Source of the DNA: Meconema thalassinum
Taxonomy: Eukaryota; Arthropoda; Insecta; Orthoptera; Tettigoniidae
NCBI GenBank assembly: GCA_946902985.2
Contig: OX336389.2
Coordinates: 124,035,572 to 124,099,571, forward strand
Reading direction: 5' to 3'
DNA length: 64,000 nucleotides
A model generated the notes under the pieces. The model did no database searches and had not been told where the DNA came from. It worked only from the letters and a program-made list of their open reading frames with translations. The translations under genes and the position numbers were made by a program. The stretch's first letter is position 1; each line of letters opens with the position of its first letter. This document shows positions 56,415 through 64,000 of this stretch, in pieces.

Positions 56415-57020
56415 TACAGGAACTTAGAACAAAGCTTCGTGAATCAGAGGAAACGGTGAAGGATGTGACTGAACGGCTTTCTACTGGGATCAGTGTGGAA
56501 GAGGGCGTGCAGGAGCAAACTGAGGATGACGTCATCATAATGGGTGATTCTATGATACGATGGAGTGCGAATATCTCGAGGAAATCAGGTGCGAAAGTGC
56601 GGTGTTATCCGGGGATTAAAATTGACCAGCTTGCCCAACAAATGGAAGAAGCAAATGTAGATGACTGTGACAAAGTTAAAGTGTTGTTGCTCCATGTTGG
56701 GACGAACGATTTGAAGAAGAGGGCTACAGCTGATTACATCATGGGGGAGCTCTACGAACTAGGCAGAAAAGCGAAAAGCAAGTTTGGAAATGCAAATATT
56801 GAGTGGCATTGTTCGGCGGGGAGATGTTCCGTTAAGGCGACTTAAGACTGTAAATGACCGCATGGACTGGGTTTGTGCACAACTGGGATTAGTGTACGTA
56901 GATGCTGACTGCTGGATTGGTGGCCGTGACTTCGCCCGAGACGGGCTGCATTTAAATCGACGGGGCGCTTTTAACCTAGGGAGTCTACATGACAGGGTCA
57001 TCGGATCGTGCCGGCCATTG
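56390..57020 (+). pseudogene. CR1 ORF1 esterase (SGNH hydrolase) part
   Basis: First segment (to about 56790): DQIIQELRTKLRESEE coiled coil, VIIMGDSMIRWS (GDS block, nucleophile Ser), LLLHVGTNDLKKR (GTND block). After a frameshift near 56790 the second segment reads SGIVRRGDVPLRRLK, VYVDADCWIG and DGLHLNRRGAFN (the Asp-x-x-His block). CR1 ORF1 esterases of this type are known and may act on lipids or membranes. All three motif blocks are kept, but the frame is split. Confidence 0.78.
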
Positions 57021-57101
57021 TGAGGAGGAGCAGGTCCAGAGGTTGCCAGCCGACGGGAACAGAAGGAGCAACTTCCGGATATTTGCTGCTGAGGTAAGAC
57101 T

Positions 57102-58196
57102 CTAAGATTACTGCAGGTTAATTGTCAGAGTTTAGGAAATAATTTAATTGAATTTTGGAATCTTGTAGAGACGTATTCTCCAGACATTGTCATTGCTACT
57201 GAATCTTGGTTATATGAGGCTATAAATAGTAATTAAATAACTCAAGGGACCTACGAAATGTACAGAAGGGATCGGGGGAAGCGAGGTGGTGGGCTATTTA
57301 TTTGTTTGCGCAAAAATATAGCTAGTTTCTTAAAGTGGGCTGATACGGATCATGAAATGTAATGTGTACACATTTCGGATAAAGGGAATAAATTCACTCT
57401 TCAGGTGATAGGGGCGTATAGAGCACCGAAAGATAACTTTTCGCTTCTCGACACACTGTTTGATAAAACTTGTACGGGTAATGCTATGAAAAAGAGCATA
57501 ATAATTGCCGGAGATTTAAACCTCCCCAAAGTAGACTGGTCTGGTGAGTCAACTAGCTGTGGTCAAGCTCAGAGCGCTGCAAACAAATTCTTAAGGGAGG
57601 GGGGATTTTCCCAAGTAGTTGACTTACCTACTAGAGGCAATAATACCTTAGATGTTTATCTCGCAAGGCCTGTAGAGCTGTATATTAACTGTCTGAAAGT
57701 ACCAGGAATTAGTGACCATTCTGGGGTTGAATTAAATATTAGATACGGTGACATTACAAAACTAGACCCTGATGTAGCAAATAAGATCATATTCCAGTAT
57801 CGCAGGGCGGATCAGGGCAAATTTGAGGGGTATTTGAATGAGCTATTTGAAGGATGGACATCGGAAGGAAATCACATTAATATCCTGTGGACTAACTTTT
57901 TGAAAATTTTAAATAGCACTATTGATAAATTTGTTCCATTTAAATTACTGAAACAAAACCCAGATCCTGAGTATTACACACGGGAAATCAGGAGTCTTAA
58001 ACGGAAAATTAGGAAATTATACTATAAAAGACATGATAGTGACAAGTATATGTTGAAATTTAAGTCCTTATCCAGAGAGCTCGTCTTAAAAAAGAGGGCT
58101 GCTCATGACAATTATATGCAAGGTTTACTTGGTTCGGGAGGCGATGGGTGGAAAAAAATTACAGTTATGTTAGGAGAAGAAAGGGAATTCAAATAA
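57102..58196 (+). pseudogene. CR1 ORF2 APE endonuclease part
   Basis: One frame from 57102: LLQVNCQSLGNNL, IVIATESWLYE, then stops at 57234-57236 and 57360-57362, then an open run 57363-58193. The latter has VIGAYRAPKDNFSLL, IIAGDLNLPKVDW (GDLN) and PGISDHSGVELN (SDH), as in AP-like endonucleases. The run then enters the linker (REIRSLKRKIRKLYYKR) and ends at TAA 58194. A one-base shift before that stop connects to the RT frame. Confidence 0.85.
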
Positions 58197-58197
58197 T

Positions 58198-59868
58198 TTG
58201 TCGATGATAATGTCCGGTGACGGTAAATTAATTACTGAGAAGCAAGCCATTGCTAATGAATTAAATGTCTTTTATGGTAGTGTGTTCAATAAATCCAATA
58301 GCTGTGTGTTGGACCTTAACGGTGAATCATGGGCTCCACTTCTCCAAATAAACCAGTCAGCAATTGTAAAGCTAATACAAAAATTACGTTACAATATATC
58401 GAAGGGTCCTTATAATATTGTTAGTGAAGTACTGAAACTAGGGGGTAGGGCCGTGGCACGATACTTAGAGGTGATTTTTAATGTGTCCATAAACAATGCG
58501 CAAATCCCGGATGACTGGAAAAGAGCTACGGTAGTCCCAATATTTAAGGGAGGGAGCAGACTTGAATTGGGCAACTACAGGCCGGTTAGTCTTACGTCCA
58601 TCGTTTGTAAACAGATGGAGCATCTCATTTGCGACTACTTGACGGAACAGTGGGAAACATTATCATGGTTTAATGATAGGCAACATGGATTTCGGAAAGG
58701 TTACTCATGCGAGAGTCAGATGCTATCACCTTTTCAAGATATTAGCGAATCGTTAGACGATGGAGTTTCAGTCGACGCCGAAGTTATAGATTTTGCGAAG
58801 GCATTTGATGTCGTGCCGCATGACATGCTACTCCATAAATTAGCTTCGACGAAGATTGATAGAAGAGTAATTTTATGGATCCAAGAATTTTTGACGGGTC
58901 GTTCCCAGAAAGTGAAAGTTGAAGGCCGATTCTCGGATGAAATTACCGTAACATCGGGTATCCCTCAGGGCAGCGTAATCGGAACTTTGTTATTTTTGGC
59001 GTTTATAAATGACTTACCAAATGGGATTCGCAGTGACTGTCGATTGTTTGCGGATGATTGTGTAATATATCGAAAGATACATGACTCACAAGACAATGCA
59101 GTACTTCAAGATGACCTCAACCTGGTCTATAAGTGGGCGATTGAAAATAAAATGAAAATAAACACAAGAAAATGTAGTCTAATAAAAATAAGGAAAGTGC
59201 GACGGCAAGATTTTCAATATAACATTGGCTCGGAAATACTTGTAGAAGAAGATTCTTGCAAATATTTGGGCTTTCACGTAAGAAATGATATGAAACGGAG
59301 TAGTCATATAGGATGTGTAGTTTCTAAAGCTTACAAATCCCTGCACTTTGTAATGAGGGTATTAAAAGGAAGTAGTACCTCTGCTAAAGAATTAGGGTAT
59401 TTGTCACTTGTAAGACCTATTGTGGAATACGCTTCGGCGGTTTGGGATCCATATCAAGTAGGGCTCATAAATGAGTTGGAAATGGTACAAAGAAAGGCCG
59501 CTAGATTTTTGCTCAGTGACTTTAATCCCAGGAGCAGTGTGAGCCGTATGTTAAAGAAACTTGGGTGGGAATCGCTTGAGGTTAGGAGGATGAAATCTAG
59601 ACTCTGCGCTATGTACAACGCGTATACAAATCAACCAGCATGGGGTGAGCTTAGCAAACGTATGGAAGAGCCTACTTACATGGGTAGGAGCGATCACCCT
59701 TTCAAAGTTAAGGGACGCCCACAGCGAATAAATGATGGTAAATATTCTTTCGTAAACCGTGCCATTGATAAGTGGAACTCTCTACCTGCCGCAGTCTTAG
59801 AGCCTGGTCCCAAACATATAGGTGTGTTTAAGAAAAGACTGACTATTTGTGTAAATACTCCAGTTTAA
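58198..59868 (+). CDS. CR1 ORF2 reverse transcriptase part, open frame
   Basis: 556-codon open frame: IPDDWKRATVVPIFKGGSRL, NYRPVSLTSIVCKQME, RQHGFRKGYSC, VIDFAKAFDVVPHD, SGIPQGSVIGTLLF, catalytic LFADDCVIY, KYLGFHV, then the C-terminal QPAWGELSKR and WNSLPAAVLEPGPK. All RT blocks are present. It is the downstream part of ORF2, so the first Met is probably internal. One VDAEVIDF change (Ala for usual Val/Leu neighbours) is minor. This could still give active RT only if joined to the endonuclease. Confidence 0.88.
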   Translation: MSMIMSGDGKLITEKQAIANELNVFYGSVFNKSNSCVLDLNGESWAPLLQINQSAIVKLIQKLRYNISKGPYNIVSEVLKLGGRAVARYLEVIFNVSINNAQIPDDWKRATVVPIFKGGSRLELGNYRPVSLTSIVCKQMEHLICDYLTEQWETLSWFNDRQHGFRKGYSCESQMLSPFQDISESLDDGVSVDAEVIDFAKAFDVVPHDMLLHKLASTKIDRRVILWIQEFLTGRSQKVKVEGRFSDEITVTSGIPQGSVIGTLLFLAFINDLPNGIRSDCRLFADDCVIYRKIHDSQDNAVLQDDLNLVYKWAIENKMKINTRKCSLIKIRKVRRQDFQYNIGSEILVEEDSCKYLGFHVRNDMKRSSHIGCVVSKAYKSLHFVMRVLKGSSTSAKELGYLSLVRPIVEYASAVWDPYQVGLINELEMVQRKAARFLLSDFNPRSSVSRMLKKLGWESLEVRRMKSRLCAMYNAYTNQPAWGELSKRMEEPTYMGRSDHPFKVKGRPQRINDGKYSFVNRAIDKWNSLPAAVLEPGPKHIGVFKKRLTICVNTPV

Positions 59869-59984
59869 TTGTTAGTAAATTGTTATGTACAATTATTTAT
59901 TTGTTATGTATATCTAATTTGCCACCGGGGACACACCCCCAATTGCAAATAAACGAATGAATGAATGAATGAATAACCGGTGAG

Positions 59985-60054
59985 TGTTACAACACATTCA
60001 GCATACAAATGACATTATCATTGACAAATTGCATTCTAATTTCTTAAATATCAA
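59985..60054 (+). mobile_element. Helitron fragment
   Basis: CATTCAGCATACAAATGACA ... TTGACAAATTGCATTCTAAT ... TAAATATCAAT matches 61695-61755 of the complete copy. HINE-like copy 5 interrupts it; the sequence resumes at 61544. Confidence 0.6.
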
Positions 60055-60144
60055 TTTTTAGCCTACTTTTCACATTTTGCAAAAATGAGGAAAAAGTAGA
60101 TTTATGAGATCGATCCGGGAAAATGTGTGTCTGTCTGTCTGTCC

Positions 60145-60176
<32 letters not shown>

Positions 60177-61543
60177 CTTTTGTCTGTCTGTCTGTCTGTC
60201 TGTCCTTCTGCCTGTCTTTCTGTGTGTGTGTCCCCCCTATCAACTCCAAAACAGCTGCAGAAATCGAAACCAAATTTAGTATGAGAAAAGATGTATACAG
60301 GAATATCTCACGTCCATATTTGAAAATTATGTCAGTGCTACCAACTGCTGAAAAAACGCACTAGAAATTTGAGCTCCATGTTGGATATCATGGAAGGTAT
60401 GCATGGGAGCTATTCCAAAATTGGCACACATGTAGATAACACTATTTCATTTTAATTTCCAGAAGGTCATACATGACAGTGTTGCCAAAATAATGTTAAG
60501 ACTTCTGATAGGTCCAATGTTTAAATGCCTATAACTTCTACACTATCAATTGGATTTCAACCAAATTTTGTATGTAATATGTGTACATAAAAAGATATGA
60601 CCGAGCGTATTCTTAATAGCCACCAGGGCTGCCAAATGTTAATAATTGCTCTCTCCATTCTTTTATCCAAATACCAATATATCAGAAAGTATGCAAGCCG
60701 ACAGCTATAAACTATGCACACGTATAGTACCTGACATTTTAGATTAATTTTGGAGTAACTTATATACTTCAGTTCTACCAACATGATTCTAAGCCTGCTG
60801 ATAAGGCCAATTTTTAAATACATGTAACTTCTATACTATCAGTTGGATTTCAACCAAATTTCGTATGTGCTATGTGTAACATAACAGATATGACTATACG
60901 TATTCTTAAGCGCAATCAGGACTGCCAACTGTTAATAAATGCTGTCTATAATTTTTAACCTAATATCAATATATCAGGAAGTATTCAAGCCAACAGCCCT
61001 ATACTTTGCACACGTATAGCACCTGACACTCTAGATTAATTTGGAATAATTAATATAAGTCAGTGCTGCCAACATGATTCTATGCCTGCTGATAGGTCCA
61101 ATTTAAAAATACATGTAACTTCTATACTAACAAATGGTTTTCGTCCAAAATTGGCACAACAAGATATCATAATATTTCAGATTAGGCTATTTTTGACCAG
61201 CACACGCATGACATTGTTGCCAACATGCTTTTACGCGTGCTGATAGATCCAATGTCTAACTGCATGTAACGTCCATTGGACTTCAACCAATTTTTTTAAA
61301 TTCTGTACCTTAAGAGATGGAACTAAGAATATATTCAGTCACCAGGGCTACCAATTGTAATGCTCTATTAGGCTACATTATACCAGGTATATTTCGAACT
61401 AATTAGACATTTCGATATTACCAACTTAATTTCGTCATTATTCTAGGTAGGTTCATATACTGTCGATTAATCATTGGCATGAAAGGCATGAAACTTAATT
61501 TTAAGAAAAGTAGGCTCTTTAGTTCGTCACAGAACTTCTTGTT
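60055..61543 (+). mobile_element. HINE-like repeat, copy 5 (subfamily without ATGGCGGC)
   Basis: Inverted terminal motif AGCCTACTTTTC (60060-60071) and GAAAAGTAGGCT (61505-61516). The 5' end forms a hairpin: CTACTTTT (60063-60070) with AAAAGTAG (60092-60099). A (TCTG)n microsatellite lies at 60127-60205. The 3' hairpin AGTTC-GAACT (61521-61536) is followed by TCTTGTT. The body repeats GCCAA(A/C) at 60340 (ACC), 60484, 60631, 60777 (ACC), 60924, 61068 and 61219: spacings 144, 147, 146, 147, 144 and 151. Confidence 0.75.
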
Positions 61544-61629
61544 GTAAGAAGTGTTCGATTTGCAAAACCTACGGTATTGGGTAAAGTGTGGTTTATGAAC
61601 ATGCGAGATTTCTCGCACGGGTCTGCTAG
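61544..61629 (+). mobile_element. Helitron 3' end, first of two tandem
   Basis: TGCGAGA-TT-TCTCGCA hairpin (61602-61617) followed 8 bases later by CTAG (61626-61629) and T, the classic Helitron 3' end. Its left side (GTTCGATTTGCA) continues the fragment before HINE-like copy 5. Confidence 0.85.
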
Positions 61630-61630
61630 T

Positions 61631-62051
61631 ATATATTATTTCAGTAGTATAGATCCCTCCTGCGGCGCTCAGAAGCGACCGATCGTGACAAATGAGCATT
61701 CAAATGAACGGGAATAGACATTAGCAGTGACGAATTGCACTATAATTTCATAAATATCTATAATTTCTTTAATAAATCACTTTTAAAAAATGTACGAAGT
61801 GTGCGATTTGCAGTTACTGTTGCTGTAGTAAAATATGCTCCACAATTGCTGTCCACGGGTCGCTGTGATGCCTGTTTCAGGTAATTTTAACAATCTGAGG
61901 TCTTTCCTTTATCCTGAAATGTAAATAATGTTCTATAATCATCTGGACGAAATAAAAACCTAGCGACCTATCTTCTTAAGTCTCTCATTGTAAACCTATT
62001 GGGGAAAGTGTGGTTTATGAACATGCGAGATTTCTCGCACGGGTCCGCTAG
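61631..62051 (+). mobile_element. Short non-autonomous Helitron, complete 3' end
   Basis: About 420 bp from TATATTATTTCAGTAGTATA to CTAG (62048-62051), with hairpin TGCGAGA-TT-TCTCGCA at 62024-62039, again 12 bases from hairpin end to CTAG end. It sits directly behind another copy's CTAG, so the two are head-to-tail. No RepHel coding capacity. The exact 5' TC was not fixed. Confidence 0.85.
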
Positions 62052-62052
62052 T

Positions 62053-62465
62053 CAAATATAGATTTTGTATTAGAAAGTCATTATTGAATGCCTTTATCCA
62101 GTGCGTGGTGCTCTATGAAAGTGTAACTTGGACTGTTGGCGCAGCAGAAAGAGGACAATAGAAACATTTAAAATGCCGTATTACAGGAGAATGATGAAAA
62201 TCATATGGTTAGAAAGAGTAACAAATACAGTGATATTGAGGTGAGTGGGAGAGGAGAGATGTTTCTGGCGACTGCTAATGAGGAGAAGAGATGGGTTGGT
62301 AGGACACATATTAACACACCCTGGAAGGAAGGGTCGTGGATCAGATCTGTAGGGGTAGACCGAGGTTAGAATATGTTAAACGAATTGCCTCGGATGTAAG
62401 GTGTAGTAGCTATGTAGAGATGAAACGATTAGCTCAAGACGGGAGGCGTGGAGAGGACTGCTCAT
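62053..62465 (+). pseudogene. LINE-X right part, C-terminal end
   Basis: Frames read NIDFVLEKSLLNAFIQCVVL, YESVTWTVGAAERRTIETF, MMKIIWLERVTN, RRRDGLVGHILT, then LEYVKRIASDVRCSSYVEM and KRLAQDGRR. This is the usual C-terminal end of a common arthropod LINE endonuclease/RT protein. It fits directly onto the left part ending near 55580. Confidence 0.7.
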
Positions 62466-63446
62466 GACAAATGCATGCAAGTTTTACTTAGTTCGGGAGG
62501 TGATGAGTGGAAACATGTTTACAGTTATGTTAGGAGAAGAAACGGAAATTCAAATAATTTGTCGATGATAATGTCCGGTAACAGGCAATTGCTAATGAAT
62601 TAAATGTCTGGTACGGTGGTGTATCAATAAATCCCATTGCTCTGTGTTGGATCTTAACGATGAAACAGGGCTCCTCCCTGTAAAGTTAATAAAGAAATTA
62701 CGTCACAATATATTGAAGGGTCCTGATAATATTGCCAGTGAAGGGCTTAAAATATGAGGTAGGATCGTGACACGATACTTGTAGGTGATGTTTAATGATG
62801 TTCAATGTGTCCATAAACAATGCTGAAATCCCAGATGAATGGAAATGAGCTACGGTAGTCCCAATATTTAAGGGAGCAGACTTGAATTGGGCAAATACAG
62901 GCCAGTTAGCCTTAGGTCCATCGTATGTAAACAGATGGAGCATCTCGTTTGCGACTACATGCGGGAACAGTGGGAAAATGTATAATGGTTTAATGATAGG
63001 CAATATGAATTTCGACAAGGTTACTCAACCGAGAGTCAAGATATTGGTGAATCGTTAGACAATGGAGTTTTAGTCGACGCCGTAGTTTTATATTTTGTGA
63101 AGGCGTTTGATGTCGTGCCGCATGTCGTGTGCGCATGACGTTCTACTCATAAATTACCTTCGACGAAGGTTGATAGAAGAGTAATTTTATGGATCCAAGA
63201 TATTTTGACGGGTCGTTCCCAGAAAATGAAAGTTGAAAGTCTTTTCTTGTTTGAAATTACCGTAACGTCGGGTATCCCTCAGAGCAGCGTGATTGAACGT
63301 TTGTTATTTTTGGCGTTTACCAAATGCGATTCGCAGTGACTGCAGATTGTTTGTGGATGATTGTGTAGTATATGGCTCACAAGACAACGCAGTACTTCAA
63401 GATGACCTGAACCTGGTCTATAAGTGGGCGATTGAATGGAAAGATG
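62463..63446 (+). pseudogene. CR1 LINE fragment, decayed
   Basis: DNA-level match to 58100-59145 of the CR1: ACAGTTATGTTAGGAGAAGA, TTTGTCGATGATAATGTCCG, GGCAAATACAGGCCAGTTAG, GGATCCAAGATATTTTGACG, AACCTGGTCTATAAGTGGGC. Many short deletions and frameshifts; both ends are truncated. Confidence 0.85.
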
Positions 63447-64000
63447 TTGAATACGCCTTAATGTATTTGTTCTGTGTTTATCAAGCACTCTAACCTATAA
63501 TTATTCCGTGTAATGCGGGTGCCAATTACTGTATTAAAAATAACGATAAAATGCAGTACTTGGCACCCTGTACCAATAACTTTGATTTTTGTTTTCACAG
63601 TCTTGTTCCATGTCTAAAGGTGCCTGTACACTACTGTCGACCAAAGTATTATGTGCACTCGAGTTTGAAGGTTGTTTGTGAAGTAACCAATAGACGTACA
63701 TGAAATCCAATAACATCATCATTTTCGTCGTTCTATTTTACGTTAGGTCATGTAGGTTTGGAGTTTTTAATTTATATTTTAATATTTTTTATCGCAGATG
63801 GAACACAAAAAGTGCACGTTTTTAAGCGTGTTTCAACCATGCGTCACATTTACGAATTATTATCTCAAAAACCCGTCATCGGATCGAATCCAAATTTTAA
63901 CACAATATACATTGGAACGTTGTATAACTGGTTTATTAATTTCACAATTGTGTGTGTCCAAGAAACAAAGTTGTTATCATTGTTGTAAGGTAACTTTTTC
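63447..64000. other. Unassigned sequence at right edge
   Basis: About 550 bp, AT-rich. A 76-codon plus ORF at 63758-63988 is unrecognised. No repeat was seen. Confidence 0.35.

Larger units (their letters stand above)
55985..59976 (+). mobile_element. CR1-type LINE, nearly full length
   Basis: Contains ORF1 (2A-like segment, PHD finger, esterase) and ORF2 (APE endonuclease, reverse transcriptase), and ends GCAAATAAACGAATG plus (AATG)n. Several frameshifts and two stops break it, mostly in the first half. Other pieces of the family: 17210, 28100 (minus) and 62463. Partial Helitron sequence lies on both sides. Confidence 0.88.

Overview
The window looks like repeat-dominated intergenic DNA from an arthropod with a large genome. 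The evidence is Ty3/Gypsy LTR retrotransposons, RTE-like and CR1-type LINEs, Tc1/mariner, hAT and PIF/Harbinger transposons, Helitrons, several tRNA-derived SINE families and many (AAT)n microsatellites, all at AT-rich background composition. The commonest SINE (four copies) reminds me of SINEs from orthopteran genomes, but I cannot prove the species. I found no host protein-coding gene with convincing structure. No bacterial operon, CRISPR array or rRNA gene is present.

Layout. 1-3143: minus-strand RTE-like LINE whose single ORF is open from its ATG to the left edge. 3144-12174: young plus-strand Gypsy element (Gypsy-1) with ~1.25 kb LTRs, gag and pol. 12195-19068: SINEs, a 706-bp foldback, a deleted mariner with 105-bp inverted ends, a Harbinger remnant and a truncated CR1. 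19399-23807: decayed hAT element with matching 8-bp flanks. 24917-27159: first copy of a repeat family that resembles Helentron-derived elements (called HINE-like here), carrying a nested 746-bp mariner derivative. 27195-32339: two decayed mariner-type elements, a minus-strand CR1 piece and an old reversed Gypsy-1 LTR. 34042-35210: HINE-like copy 2. 35632-42209: complete minus-strand Gypsy element (Gypsy-2) with a 4-bp target duplication but several coding lesions. 44643-52191: HINE-like copies 3 and 4 among SINEs and an RTE LINE 3' end split by a SINE. 52756-53330: tetranucleotide array. 55200-62465: nested block in which a LINE reverse-transcriptase gene is interrupted by about 6.5 kb of tandem Helitron copies, which contain a near full-length CR1 and HINE-like copy 5. 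62463-63446: another decayed CR1.

Main points of interest. (a) The HINE-like family has a half-unit period of about 146 bp, marked by a recurring ATGGCGGC motif; the period is kept in copies that have lost the motif. (b) The CR1 ORF1 reads as a 2A-like peptide, then a PHD finger, then an SGNH esterase, in three slipped frames. (c) Gypsy-1 has a correctly phased TTTAAAC slippery heptamer just before the gag stop, followed by an open -1 frame. (d) Nesting and target duplications allow much of the insertion order to be reconstructed. The genes here work only within their own elements: gag and pol for LTR retrotransposition, endonuclease plus reverse transcriptase for LINEs, DDE transposases for the DNA elements. 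The SINEs and HINE-like copies carry no protein and must depend on others.
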